A stretch of 64,000 nt of DNA, taken from positions 3,068,501 to 3,132,500 of the forward strand of contig NZ_CP022121.1 of NCBI RefSeq assembly GCF_002224645.1, written 5' to 3'. A program made the position numbers and the translations under genes. The notes beneath the pieces were generated by a model. That model did no database searches. It was not told the DNA's origin and saw only the letters and a program-made list of their open reading frames with translations. Source of the stretch: Dehalobacterium formicoaceticum (GTDB taxonomy: Bacteria > Bacillota > Dehalobacteriia > Dehalobacteriales > Dehalobacteriaceae). Positions within the stretch are counted from its first letter, which is position 1, and every line of letters begins with the position of its first letter. Below are positions 25,839 through 35,721 of this stretch, one piece after another.

Positions 25839-27530
25839 TCATTCAACACCATCTGATATCGATGCATCATAGTTGTCAATAATATTTTTGACGGCATCAT
25901 TCATATATAGAATTTCTCCACTTTTTCCATATACAGTTAAACCATCAGGTACTGCGTCGACGATAGCATTCCATTCGGCTGACTTTTGCTCAGCTAGGTG
26001 CAGCGCATTTGTTAATTCTTCTTTCGCTTGATTCAGTTTATCAACTAATTCTAAGGCATTATTTTCACTTTTCTTAAGAGCTTTTTCTGCCTCTCTTAGG
26101 GGAGTTATATCCATTGCAACAACCACATAGTTGATAATATTTACTTCCTTATCACGTAGAGCTTCGGTTGAAGCGACTTGGGTCCCCCTCGTGCCGTCAA
26201 ACCGTTCAAAATCCAAGACCACACCAATCAGTGCTTCCTTCGGTTGGAATGGTTTAAATACTACCGGTTCGTCGGTGCCGGGCAGGAATAATTTATGTGA
26301 AGTGTATTCTTCAAGGCTACCGAACAAGGGAGAACTGCCCCTATACATATTTACCGTTTCTTGATTCACCATAACCACTTTTCCCGTATGATCCGAAACC
26401 CAAATACCGGCAGGTATTAAATCCATTATGGCTTGAAGCCAATCAGCTCTTTCTTCTGCGATTTTCATATAATGATCTTTTTCTATCTCGGTTTTTTTGC
26501 GATCGGTGATGTCGGAGAACATAGCAATCGAACCATCAAATTTGCCGTTTTTATCAAATAACGGTGTTGAGGAGAGGATACACCACAGAGAGCTTCCATC
26601 TTTCTTAATGAATCTGTAGTCTATTACTTGCTTGTTTTCTTCCATATGATCAGCCAGTCTCTCATTAGCCGCGGCTTGAAATTCCGGGGCCATAAATGCC
26701 TGGGGAGACCGGCCCATCAATTCATCAAAGGAGTAGCCGAGCATCTGCTGAAGTCTTTCGTTTACCAGTATGGTTTGATCGTTGCCGTTTATTACCCAGA
26801 TACCTTCTTGTGATGTTTCAAAAATAGTGCGATATTTTGCTTCACTCTCCCGCAGCGCATCCTCCATGTGCTTACGCTCGGTAATATCAAATGTGACTCC
26901 ATAGACCTTGACCGCTTGCCCCTTCTCATTATAAACGATCTTCCCCCGGTGCTTCGCCCAGATATATCCGCTGTCCACGGTCTTTATGCGGTATTCCAGA
27001 TCAAACCTGGCGGCTCCGATTTCTATGTAATAAGGAATAGAGTTGCCCCCTGTTGTATCGTCGGGATGGATCAGTGTATGCGTATATGCCAGACGTTCTT
27101 CCTCGGGCACAAGGTCGAGACCGATGCACTTGGCCCGAAAAGTACGGAGATAAAGTGCGCCAAGAGCACACGCACAAGGTCGAGATCGATGCACTTGGCC
27201 CACTTTTCCGAGCACATTATCGTGCCCGCCACAGGGTCTACGATCCAGCTGCCTTCTGTAAAACTGTCAATCAGCTCAAGCGTCTCCTTTTCCTTCCGCT
27301 TTAGTTCGTCCGAATAGCGCTGAAATTCTTCTTCCGCCTTCTTTTGCACAGTGATGTCACTCGCCATACCGAACCATTCTTTTATCTCCCCTTTTTCGTC
27401 AAATGTAGGCACCGCACAGGAATGAGTCCATCCAATGCTGCCGTCGTCCTTAAGGACAGGATGTTCAAGGTCAAAGGTCTTTTTTTCATTAATGCATTCA
27501 TGATTCCACTGCTGAAAGCAGTAAAACCTA
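25839..27530 (-). pseudogene. Broken multi-PAS sensor protein
   Basis: At least four PAS/PAC modules can be read (MASDITVQKK, VTFDITERK, MFSDITDRKK, VAMDITPLRE). The N-terminus is cut near 27530, where no start exists. No histidine kinase or GGDEF domain remains; the frame ends at 25839 inside a further PAS. Between 27107 and 27202 a 65-base insertion flanked by 31-base direct repeats shifts the frame. Removing it restores KWAKCIGLDLVPEEERLAY. Confidence 0.75.
27107..27202. repeat. Direct repeats that break the PAS gene
   Basis: Two 31-base copies (27107-27137 and 27172-27202, one mismatch) are 65 bases apart. Recombination between them would delete 65 bases and restore the reading frame. 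Confidence 0.8.
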
Positions 27531-27668
27531 ACTTTCTAACCACATTATTGGTAGTAAATTAAGGATAACGTTCTTTAAAAATCCCATATGCGCGATATAA
27601 AAAGGTAATATTTAAGTTTACAATGCATATTTATTCACCTTTTCCATCAAGTTCTTTATTTTTCTTTG

Positions 27669-28798
27669 TTAAATAGCGACAGGTATCCCTTGGTTTGGTT
27701 TGAGTGATTCTTTTACTTTTTTGCGGATATCTCCGTTAAAGAATATAGTTAACTGGCGAAAATTATGGGCGATTAACTTTTTTCCTACAACTAGATGGCC
27801 TTTTATGATACCCCTTACACTAAGTTTATCCATTTCTTGTGCTCTTTTTAATGTTGAGTTTGTTCCTTCAATAGCGGCTCTTTTACTTGTGGCTTCTTTT
27901 CGTTCTTCTTTAGCTTCAAGCTTTAAGCGAGTTTCTTCGGCAACTAAGGCCTTTTGGGTTACCCGTACGACAGTATCTTTTTTCTGGAATTTGACTCGGC
28001 AATTTTCTTTAAGGGGGCATTCATTACAAATTTCACGGTTGAAATGGGCACTCAGTGTTTTGCTTTTTTCATTAAATTCCGATCTGATGGACTCTTGACC
28101 TGCAGGACAACGAAGAATATTTTCTTTATTCTCAATCTCAAAATCATTGTAAGGAAGTTTATCGCTGGTTTTTTTGCGGCCAGTCATATCTGTGTAATGG
28201 ATTTCAATCCCTTGGGTCTTTGCATCTTCAACGATATCGGAACCTTTATTCCATTGACTAGAACATCGTAAGCCAGTGAGATACGGCCAGCTAGTTTTAT
28301 ATTGGACATAATTTGGGTGGAATCCATACGTGCTTCATCGGTATCAAGTCCGGCAACTTTAATAAAATGATCTGTAAGTTTTTCAAACTGAGTAAAAATA
28401 AGGTCTGCTTCTTCCGGATGTTCAAGAGAATAATTGTAAAGCCTGGCTCTAAACTCATATAGAGTTCGGGATGCAAAGTAGCGTTCCTCTAAGGTTCTAA
28501 GGCCTAAAGCATATGAGATTTGAAAGTTATAGGCGTATTCTTCAAGAAGAACTTCATCTGTATATCCACGAATTTCTTTGATTAGATCCAGACCCATTAA
28601 AATATTTACAGGGAAGTTGGGACGTCCGTTATCACTACAGTATAACGGAGAAAACAAGCTTTCATCTATTTTGCAAAAAACATGTTCATAAAAGAATGCT
28701 GGCCAGGACTTTTCAAGTTTTTTAGCAAGTCGTGAATCCATAGTAAAAAGATTATTAAATAAGTTTTGTTGTAAATGTTCATTGTTTTCTCTAAACAT
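27669..28798 (-). pseudogene. IS1182-family transposase, internally deleted
   Basis: The N-terminal part (28798 down to about 28260) has PLYCSDNGRPNFPVNILMGL and GRPNFPV-type IS1182 motifs. The C-terminal part (to 27669) has NEKSKTLSAHFNREICNECPL and RAAIEGTNSTLKRAQ. A middle piece of roughly 100 residues, with part of the catalytic core, is missing, and the halves are out of frame. The copy is inactive. The spacer 27531-27668 holds nothing recognisable. Confidence 0.8.
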
Positions 28799-28931
28799 CT
28801 GCTAACACCCCAAATAATTTATTTATCTCTTTGTTTCTTCTATTTTCTAATCATTACTTGTTTATTCGATATGAAGAGATTAATTTCCTCCTGGAAATGA
28901 GGATTTTATTGGGGTTTTCGCAGTGGAATCA

Positions 28932-29312
28932 TATTATAGGTTTTTTTCTTTTAGATGAAGGCAAAGCGAATTTCATATAACCTATGCTCAAGGTACTAAC
29001 AAGCTCATATTCTTCAGAAATGCCATGTTTTATCTTAAATTCCTTAGTATTTAAAATTGGTTCTGCAAAGCCGATCCAACAAGTTCCTATTCCCATGCTA
29101 TGAGCAGCTAACATGATATTACCTGCTGCAAGGCTGCATTAATAAACATGCCAATGCGATTCTGCATTACCATAAATAACCAAAACAGTATTTGCATGAT
29201 TAAAAACATGAAACTTAGGGTTCGTTAACCAGCTTTCGAATTGACGAAAATATGGATCATTCCTGCTAATTTTACTATTGCTTTCTAACTGAAGTAAGCT
29301 TACACTGGTCAT
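28932..29312 (-). pseudogene. Nitroreductase-like gene, decayed copy
   Basis: It nearly matches the C-terminal two thirds of the intact gene at 53528 (FESWLTNPKFHVFNHANTVL, MLAAHSMGIGTCWIGFAEP). The N-terminal FMN-binding part is replaced by an unrelated stretch beginning at ATG 29312. A TAA interrupts the frame after SHWHVY, where the intact copy has DCSLAAG. Confidence 0.8.
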
Positions 29313-29639
29313 AAAATAGTTTCTCCTTTGTTTGTGATTTGTTTATCGACTTCATTTTAACAAAATTAGAACTCTTTTTCTATTTATTGAGCTTCACTTT
29401 TTAGGTGAAAGCAATAAAATCGCGAAACACTTTAACTAAGCAGTACAAGGTACTATTTGATGAGCCCTTATGAATAATTAAGGTTCATCTATATAGTTCA
29501 TCAAAAAACTAAATAAGTTCACACGAAAGCAGATAATCTATACCCTATTTTCATTCTCCTTTTGTGCCGCAAGTCATGATGGTTGATAAGTTGGTGTCAG
29601 GCACGCAACTTCATTTATTTTTAAAGGACGGTAAGATAA
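29313..29639. other. Intergenic, with an R2 repeat at the right end
   Basis: No gene is seen. The last 65 bases (29540-29604) match a sequence at 61760-61800 on the other strand and contain the R2 core. Confidence 0.5.
29582..29604 (+). repeat. Dispersed repeat R2 core
   Basis: GTTGATAAGTTGGTGTCAGG and CAC. It is preceded by AAGTCATGATG, which it shares with the long copy near 61775. Confidence 0.75.
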
Positions 29640-30440
29640 ATGAGAAATCATATAAAAAATAAGATATACCTTGTTGAAACACTTCCCCCAAAACAAGATA
29701 CCGAAAGGCTGGAAGATGATCTTCAACTTTTTGCTAAAAAATTCAATAAAGTTATGAAAAGTGGTTATTGTGCTTGTATTGGAGATAACCCTATGGGAAA
29801 TCTTTATTTTAAAGGCATAGAAATTATAGAAGAGTTAAAACTTGATATAAATCCTGAACAGGTAATAATTCACCTTAATACATTCCATACCAAAGAAGAC
29901 TTACACAGCATCCTTGATAGATGCGAATCCAAAGGAATCAAATATCTGTTAGTTTTGAGTGGTGATGGTTCAGAACGTCTGCCAAAGCTTCAACCTTCAG
30001 AATTGGGAATTGAAGGAATGGCAGAGTTAGTTACCTCTGTTGAATTATTAAAATATATAAAAGAAAAATATCAAGATACTTTTATTCTAGGTGTAGCTTT
30101 TAATCCATATAAACCGAAAGAACCTGAGTTTAATAAACTACAAAAAAAGATAGACGCTGGTGCATCATTTATTATAACTCAGCCAATTATTGAGAGAAAC
30201 GCTGTCGTTGATGAAGTATTAGAAAAATATTTGGATGTACCCCTTATTGTAGAAGCATGGATGAGTAAAAATCTTCGCCTGCTCTCTGACATAGTTGGAT
30301 ATGAGGTCGTAGAAAATACGCAATTCAACCCTATCGAAACACTAAAAATGCTCCATACATTTTACCCTAAATGTGGCTTTTATTTATCATTTCTAGGATT
30401 TAAGTCACAATATCATCTAATAGAAAATATATGGATCTAA
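29640..30440 (+). CDS. Methylenetetrahydrofolate reductase-like protein (MetF family)
   Basis: The 266-residue protein has the size and segments of the MetF TIM barrel: PPKQDTERLEDDL at the start, IIHLNTFHTKEDLHSILDRC, KYLLVLSGDG, LGVAFNPYKPKEPEFNKLQKKIDAGASFIITQPI. Classic MetF enzymes reduce methylene-THF with FAD. This one diverges from the canonical form and stands alone, so the substrate is uncertain. Base composition is A-T richer than in the left part of the window. ATG 29640 has a weak AAAGGA upstream. Confidence 0.65.
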   Translation: MRNHIKNKIYLVETLPPKQDTERLEDDLQLFAKKFNKVMKSGYCACIGDNPMGNLYFKGIEIIEELKLDINPEQVIIHLNTFHTKEDLHSILDRCESKGIKYLLVLSGDGSERLPKLQPSELGIEGMAELVTSVELLKYIKEKYQDTFILGVAFNPYKPKEPEFNKLQKKIDAGASFIITQPIIERNAVVDEVLEKYLDVPLIVEAWMSKNLRLLSDIVGYEVVENTQFNPIETLKMLHTFYPKCGFYLSFLGFKSQYHLIENIWI

Positions 30441-30542
30441 TTTTCCCTAAATTCACTGAAACAGTTCCGCTGTTGGGAGCCACCTTTGAAAGTATTACAA
30501 TTATCCTGAGGATATTACCGTAATACTTTAAGAGAGACATCC

Positions 30543-30720
30543 CTATGTCGTCATCTCCTCATCAACCCAGTCTTCCTCGACATACACCCTCCCGTTCCGA
30601 CCTTGGACTTTTCAGTTAGGCCCGGCCTTATACAACTTACATCTCAAAGGACCATAGCAGAAGGTCTCAAACCCGTACTTCTTCCGGCCTCTCGGGTTCC
30701 AATTGGGCTGCTTTTCCGAT
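30543..30720 (-). pseudogene. Transposase-like C-terminal fragment
   Basis: A frame reads KQPNWNPRGRKKYGFETFCY...LRCKLYKAGPN, one UGA, then KVQGRNGRVYVEEDWVDEEMTT and stop. It looks like the end of a transposase of unknown family. The region from 30441 to 30542 holds no gene. Confidence 0.35.
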
Positions 30721-30722
30721 GC

Positions 30723-30750
30723 CAATAATAAGTTGGTGTAAGGCACCGGC
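30723..30750 (+). repeat. Dispersed repeat R2, partial
   Basis: AATAATAAGTTGGTGTAAGG followed by CACCGGC; one base differs from the core. Confidence 0.7.
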
Positions 30751-30853
30751 TCGTACTCGATTTCGCCCGCCCTATTTCACCTTCAAATTAGTTGATAAAT
30801 ATTCATTATTAGCATATAATATTAGTAAAGTAGGGAAAGTAGGGGGCAGGATT

Positions 30854-31129
30854 ATGGAATTAGCAAAAGTAATGTCTAAAGGGCAAGTAACAATTCCAAT
30901 TAATATCAGAAAAAAACTCAACCTTAAAGAAGGTGATAAGGTAGTATTTATTGAGAAGGATGGAAACATCATTGTGGTAAATTCAGCTATGTTGGCTCTT
31001 CAAAAGATTCAATCTTCTTTTGAGGGTGAAGCAGAAAGATTAGGTCTAGGAACAGAAGATGACGTTGTAGACTTAGTAAAAGAAATTAGAAGAGAAGCAC
31101 ATCAAGAAAAGCAGGGAAATAACATATGA
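30854..31129 (+). CDS. AbrB/MazE-family antitoxin
   Basis: The 91-residue protein begins MELAKVMSKGQVTIPINIRKKLNLKEGDKVVFIEKDG, a swapped-hairpin AbrB DNA-binding domain, with an acidic C-terminal part that should bind the toxin. ATG 30854 follows AGGGGG; the longer frame from 30719 includes an R2 repeat and is not used. It overlaps the PIN gene by four bases, as is usual for such pairs. Confidence 0.85.
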   Translation: MELAKVMSKGQVTIPINIRKKLNLKEGDKVVFIEKDGNIIVVNSAMLALQKIQSSFEGEAERLGLGTEDDVVDLVKEIRREAHQEKQGNNI

Positions 31130-31529
31130 GGATAATGCTGGATACAAATGTTTTAATTTCTGCTTTCATATTTAAAAGCAGTGCTATGAATAAGGTTATT
31201 GAAACTATTTTACTTGAGCATAGACTTGTTTTATCTTCATTTGTAGTCGATGAGTTGAAACGGGTTGTTTTGAAAAAGTTTCCAGGAAAATTGGGCGCGC
31301 TTGATGATTTTTAACTGTATTACCCTATGAGTTAGTTTATACTCCTGAAGTTATGAAAGAAAATTTGTTTAAGATTAGGGATAAAATGGATTATCCCGTG
31401 CTAAACACAGCAATAATTGAAGATGTGGATATCTTAGTTACTGGAGATAAGGATTTTTCAGATGTCGAGATTGAAAAACCTGAGATATTGACTCCAAGTG
31501 AATTTGCTGAAAAATATATTATACAATAA
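31126..31529 (+). pseudogene. PIN-domain toxin with a one-base deletion
   Basis: The first frame gives MRIMLDTNVLISAFIFKSSA...LDDF and stops at 31314. One more T in the run near 31309 would continue it as LTVLPYELVYTPEVM...VDILVTGDKDFSDVE...TPSEFAEKY to 31529. The acidic PIN residues (LDTN, DELK, TGDKDF) are all present across the two frames. The antitoxin gene upstream remains intact. Confidence 0.8.
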
Positions 31530-31573
31530 CAATAATGGAGTACCCACAATAAAAGTGCAATCCAAAATCATAA

Positions 31574-31723
31574 GCGGTTGAAAAAATCTATGTTTATAAG
31601 GCAGAGCGCATTAACGGCAGACGAGTACAGCGTATCAAAATAGTTTATAACTGTATTGGCGAATTTGACCCATCGGTTTCTACATCCACCACTGAACAAG
31701 AAAAATATCGGCATAGCCGGTAA
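31574..31723 (+). pseudogene. C-terminal fragment of a large serine recombinase
   Basis: AVEKIYVYKAERINGRRVQR and IKIVYNCIGEFDP match the DUF4368-type C-terminal end of TnpX/Tn4451-like serine recombinases. There is no start codon and no catalytic domain. Confidence 0.55.
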
Positions 31724-31795
31724 ATATATACCAAACTATGCCGATATTTTTCCGGGATTAAAAATCCCTAAGACGCACCCTCTAATCGGGGCTAA

Positions 31796-31842
31796 CAAGC
31801 TCATATTCTTCAGGAACGCCATGTTTTTTCTTAAATTCCATA
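31796..31842 (-). pseudogene. Short nitroreductase fragment
   Basis: About 45 bases match 53601-53650 of the intact nitroreductase gene almost perfectly. It is the third copy of this sequence in the window. Confidence 0.65.
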
Positions 31843-31861
31843 CTCAAACGCCCCTTTCCCT

Positions 31862-32746
31862 TTAGACTGACCTCATTGCATGTCTTCTTGCATTGAAATA
31901 CGCTTCGTCTTCCGCGCTAAATGTAGAAATTGCCTTATCGAACTTTTTCAGCACTTTATCTTTATCCTCCGGGAAATGTGCCGTAAATGCGAGTACATCC
32001 GTAGAGGTAGCAGAAAACACCCCAATTGGGTTCTTCATATCCTGAATCAGCCTGCGAAATTCCTTTAACCGCTCCAACTCGGTCTCTTCTTTGAAAGTAC
32101 CGTCCAGCATTTCCTGATGGAGCTTTGTACCCGGAAGAATTGCAACTGTTGTCAGGAACATGTAATACGGATGCAGCTGATTCAGAACCGCCGCCGTCCT
32201 TCTTGCACTCTCTTCGCCGTTTCCGGCACCTGCAAGTCCTCCGAGATAGATGATGCGGTAGGGCATCCCAGCTTCTTCCAACTTCTTACACTCCCTCAGA
32301 ATGTCCTCTGCTGTGTATCCCTTCTTCACATGGGAAAGAACGTCGTCATCCGCACTTTCAATTCCAAGAACGATATTATCGTATCCTGCCTCGTGGAGAA
32401 TATGGATTTCCTCCGCGCTTTTATGATACAGGTCATTCACCCGTGCATAGGTTCCAATCCTTGCTTCCGGCAGGTATTCTTTTGTCAGATCAGCAAACCG
32501 TTTCAACTTATCCACAGAAAGCGCAAACGGATTACCGCCCGTCGCCCATACCTTCGTCGTATGGGGATAAACCGCTGCCGCCTCCTGCAAATCTTCTTCA
32601 ATCTGCTTCCAGTCAGCTACCCGAAACGGATACCCGTCATAGAAATTACAGAACGTGCAACTGTTGTGTGTGCAGCCTACAGTGAGTTCAATAAACAGGT
32701 CGTTTGCGTCCGTCTGAGGACGGACGATGGGACTATTGTAATGCAT
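31862..32746 (-). CDS. Radical SAM protein
   Basis: The 294-residue protein has the iron-sulfur motif C-x4-C-x2-C in GCTHNSCTFCNFYDG and further barrel motifs (WATGGNPFALS, VLGIESADDDVL, IIYLGGLAGAGNG). It belongs to a common family of putative radical SAM enzymes of unknown reaction. I choose the ATG at 32746, 8 bases from GGAGG, rather than the one at 32752, which is too close. It is preceded by an ArsR gene on the same strand, probably one operon. Confidence 0.85.
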   Translation of the reverse strand: MHYNSPIVRPQTDANDLFIELTVGCTHNSCTFCNFYDGYPFRVADWKQIEEDLQEAAAVYPHTTKVWATGGNPFALSVDKLKRFADLTKEYLPEARIGTYARVNDLYHKSAEEIHILHEAGYDNIVLGIESADDDVLSHVKKGYTAEDILRECKKLEEAGMPYRIIYLGGLAGAGNGEESARRTAAVLNQLHPYYMFLTTVAILPGTKLHQEMLDGTFKEETELERLKEFRRLIQDMKNPIGVFSATSTDVLAFTAHFPEDKDKVLKKFDKAISTFSAEDEAYFNARRHAMRSV

Positions 32747-32863
32747 GATCATTTCCTCCGTTTATTCATTTATTCAACTACTTATCTCGTTTTGTCGATA
32801 TGATATGCCCGAGAAAAAGCAGATTTCTCTGCCTTTCTTCCTCCGAAAAATTATCAACCGCTT

Positions 32864-33178
32864 CTACAATTCGTGCGCCACATAATCTGCAGTCCGCTGA
32901 ATTGTTTCCTCGTTCCGGCGATAATATGTCCATTTGCCTCTGCGCTCAGCAATCAGGAGTCCTGCTCTCTGCATGATATCCAAATAATGTGAAATGGTAG
33001 ACTGTGATACATTTGCTTTTTTCTGTATGCTGTCCACACATACCCCAATGTCCCAGTCAGTCCTTTCATCCACCTGATATTCCTGCCGGGTGAAATAGTT
33101 TTCGGGTTCTTTCAACCATTTCAAAATATTAAGTCTCGTTTCATTGCCTAACGCCTTGCAAATTTCTAAAATATCCAT
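32864..33178 (-). CDS. ArsR-family transcriptional regulator
   Basis: The 104-residue winged-helix protein has LGNETRLNILKWLKEP at the start, the recognition helix KANVSQSTISHYLDIMQRAGLL and the wing ERRGKWTYYRRNE. No metal-binding CxC motif of classic ArsR is seen. It lies 111 bases upstream of the radical SAM gene and likely controls it. Confidence 0.85.
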   Translation of the reverse strand: MDILEICKALGNETRLNILKWLKEPENYFTRQEYQVDERTDWDIGVCVDSIQKKANVSQSTISHYLDIMQRAGLLIAERRGKWTYYRRNEETIQRTADYVAHEL

Positions 33179-33263
33179 GCTTCTATTATATCTACAATTA
33201 TAGATATGTCAATATGTAACTTTGATTTTTCCTACTAAATATTTAACCTGACCGCTTGACTAT

Positions 33264-33360
33264 CAAACCGTCTTTAATGACTATTCTGGGATCAAAGTAA
33301 AAAATATCATAGACTTTCTGCTTGAGTAGTAATAATTTAGCCCCTTAATCGGGGCTTTTT
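33264..33360 (+). repeat. Copy of the DUF4143 gene 3' end and terminator
   Basis: This stretch matches 17468-17562 almost base for base (one difference in the last codons) and includes the AGCCCC/GGGGCT terminator. The rest of the ATPase gene is missing here. Confidence 0.85.
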
Positions 33361-33394
33361 ATCTGTATATGCTTTATATCAAGCTAAAATCCTG

Positions 33395-34621
33395 CTATAT
33401 CGTCAGCTCTTTAACCTCAGCTCGATTAGCTCGATTAACTTGCAGTTCTAGTCTCCCAGCTTTTCTGCCATACAGGGAAAAATATAAGAACAGGCAGGCA
33501 AAAACGATGACCGCAATTGCCATATACAAACCCCTATAACCTATGAACGGGATAAACAATCCCATGATATAAGGACCGATACCCAATCCTCCATCCAAAA
33601 AGATAAACCAGGTCGAAGTTGCTAATCCAATTCGGTCCTTCGGCGAAACTTTCACGGAGATGGCCTGACCGCTTGAAGTTAATGTTCCATATCCTAGACC
33701 GACCAAGGCCCCGGCTGTTAAAAGGGCAAAGCCTTGATGAACTTGGCTTAATATCGCTAACGCAATCGCAAACAATAAAAATGATGGATACATGACACTA
33801 TTTTCCCCTTTTAGATCAAACCGGCGGCCGGTAAGGGGTCTTGAAATGAGAATGAATACTGCATACACGATAAAGAAGAAACTGCCGGCACTTTCTAAGT
33901 TAATCTCCTGCATATAGGGAGTGAGGAAAGTAAGGATACTTGAATAGCAAAAACCAATGAAAAAGCCAATCATTGAAATTGGAAAAGCCTTGGCTTCAAT
34001 GAAATTGTGAAGAGAAAATCCTTTCCTTTTTTCAAGTTGTTCCGGTGTTATTTCTACATTGGGGACCTTTATAAAAAAGGACGTCATTAAACCGATTACT
34101 AATAAAATAATACATAGTATGTAATTCATCGTATAACCGGCATGCTGAATAAAAAACATTCCTAAGAAAGGCCCCATCGCAGCCGCAAGAGTTACACTCA
34201 GCGCGTAATAGCCTGTTCCTTCGCCGCGCCGCTCATTTGGAATAATCCTTGCAACAATTGTACCTGTTGCGGTCGATGTTATACCAAAGGTAATTCCATT
34301 CAATAAACGGTTGAACAAAAGTAAAGTCATATTGTTAACTATAAAATAAAAGCATGTCGTGATGATAAAGAGAATAAAACCGGAATAAAGCATCTTCTTC
34401 CACCCCACCCGATCAATCGACCTACCGGAAAAAAGACGGGCGATCAGTGCTCCAAGGACGAATATGCCGGAAGCAATGCCAGCCTCACTTGGTGTTGCTG
34501 CAAATTTTTTCGTTGCAATAACAGTAATCGATACCATCAATAAGTAAAAGGTAAAGTAAAGAAAAAAGTTGGCTATTGAGATAATTAAAAAATCCTTTGT
34601 CCATAATTTAGGGTTATTCAT
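33395..34621 (-). CDS. MFS transporter, probable drug exporter
   Basis: The 408-residue protein has about 12 membrane segments with motif LFSGRSIDRVGWKKML between TM2 and TM3, and RPLTGRRFDLKG in the second half. Such MFS proteins encoded with a MarR regulator are usually multidrug exporters. It overlaps the marR stop by eight bases and so is probably translated with it. Confidence 0.85.
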   Translation of the reverse strand: MNNPKLWTKDFLIISIANFFLYFTFYLLMVSITVIATKKFAATPSEAGIASGIFVLGALIARLFSGRSIDRVGWKKMLYSGFILFIITTCFYFIVNNMTLLLFNRLLNGITFGITSTATGTIVARIIPNERRGEGTGYYALSVTLAAAMGPFLGMFFIQHAGYTMNYILCIILLVIGLMTSFFIKVPNVEITPEQLEKRKGFSLHNFIEAKAFPISMIGFFIGFCYSSILTFLTPYMQEINLESAGSFFFIVYAVFILISRPLTGRRFDLKGENSVMYPSFLLFAIALAILSQVHQGFALLTAGALVGLGYGTLTSSGQAISVKVSPKDRIGLATSTWFIFLDGGLGIGPYIMGLFIPFIGYRGLYMAIAVIVFACLFLYFSLYGRKAGRLELQVNRANRAEVKELTI

Positions 34622-35045
34622 GATTGACTCCTTTTAGGTTTTGAATGTTTTTCCGTAGTTTAGGGAGAGCCTCAAAGACAGCAATTTGTTCGGATTCCGG
34701 AATACCCTCCATGACTTCAGCCTCCAGATTCGTTATCTTTTCCCGACAATTTTGATAAAGGCTTTCTCCGTACTCCGTCAATTGAATTATTTTTTCGCGC
34801 CGATCTTTACCCGGTAAAACATTTATGATGAGTTTCTCCTCTAGACATTGGACTCTCCTTGTTATCGTTGGATTTTCTACGTTATAGTGGGCAGAAATTT
34901 CAACAAGTGTGGATGGCCCATTATTTTTAACATAAAGAATAACCTGCCATAGCGAGTAGGACAACTCATATTCGCCCAGTAACTCGTTTAACTTACTGAT
35001 CAGCGGTCGATACAATAAAAAATAACGTTGAAAGAATCCTTGCAT
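34614..35045 (-). CDS. MarR-family regulator
   Basis: The 143-residue protein has the MarR winged helix (STLVEISAHYNVENPTITRRVQCLEEKLI and the wing VLPGKDRREKIIQLTEYG). It sits directly upstream of and overlaps the MFS gene. A 15-bp operator-like palindrome lies between its promoter and its start, so autorepression with release by a ligand is likely. ATG 35045 follows GAGGAGAGG. Confidence 0.88.
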   Translation of the reverse strand: MQGFFQRYFLLYRPLISKLNELLGEYELSYSLWQVILYVKNNGPSTLVEISAHYNVENPTITRRVQCLEEKLIINVLPGKDRREKIIQLTEYGESLYQNCREKITNLEAEVMEGIPESEQIAVFEALPKLRKNIQNLKGVNHE

Positions 35046-35155
35046 TTTCTTTCCTCTCCTCTAAAGAAAATTGGCTTATGCCCAGCATAGCGAAAGGCAT
35101 CCGCCTTCACGGACCATGTCCAACGGAAGCCCCAGTTATACTTTTATAAAAATTA

Positions 35156-35215
35156 GTTACCCAAGGTAACCATTTAAATACTTTTTTATTCTACTCTTTT
35201 TAATCGATTTGTCAA
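35156..35215 (-). promoter_or_regulatory. Promoter and operator of the marR-MFS operon
   Basis: On the minus strand TTGACA (35215-35210) and TAGAAT (35193-35188) are 16 bases apart. Just downstream, GTTACC-CAA-GGTAAC (35156-35170) is a perfect palindrome in the early transcribed region. Confidence 0.7.
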
Positions 35216-35429
35216 CAAATTCGAGATAAAAAAACTGGCGGGATATTCTATTATCCTTTGGAAAACAAGATCCGCCATAGCCGATACCGGCATTTAAGAA
35301 CTTGCTGCCAATATGCTGATCAAAGCCCCCCTTTGGAAAAATTTCCTTGACAGGGGATCATATATTCGGTAAAATCAAGTTATGGAACATATGTTCTGAG
35401 AGAAGAAAGGAAGGACAGGGATCAATAAT

Positions 35430-35690
35430 ATGGAAAAAACGGACAAGTCAATGAATGAAACAATTAAAGAAACGACGAATCAAATGATGGATCAAACCAT
35501 GATTATGGGGGAGCGATTAATTAATACCAAAACTGCTTGCAAAATACTGGGTGTCAGCTCCAGAACTCTGCGCCGCTGGTGCAAAGATGGTTTTCTCCCT
35601 TATTTCAACACTGTAGGAGGGCACAAAAGGTTCTCTTTAAAAGAAATCAAGAAATTTTTGGCTAATAATCATGTTAATTCTGACACCTAA
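35430..35690 (+). CDS. Small MerR/excisionase-type DNA-binding protein
   Basis: The 86-residue protein has a Met/Thr-rich N-terminal part (residues 1-30) and a MerR-like helix-turn-helix (NTKTACKILGVSSRTLRRWCKDG) with the wing YFNTVGGHKRFSLKEIKKFL. It resembles the BldC/excisionase group rather than ligand-binding MerR. ATG 35430 has GGAAGGAC upstream. A strong terminator follows the stop. Confidence 0.8.
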   Translation: MEKTDKSMNETIKETTNQMMDQTMIMGERLINTKTACKILGVSSRTLRRWCKDGFLPYFNTVGGHKRFSLKEIKKFLANNHVNSDT

Positions 35691-35696
35691 AAGAAG

Positions 35697-35721
35697 ACTA
35701 CCGCTGTCGGTAGTTTTTTTT
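35697..35721 (+). terminator. Intrinsic terminator
   Basis: ACTACCG and CGGTAGT pair around CTGT and are followed by eight T residues. Confidence 0.85.

Noticed and set aside
29140-29170. In-frame stop in the nitroreductase copy as readthrough
   Set aside because: The codon is TAA and the N-terminal part is missing as well, so the copy is simply decayed.
30543-30720. UGA in a transposase-like fragment as another selenocysteine codon
   Set aside because: The fragment has no start and lies among debris; a nonsense mutation is the simple explanation.
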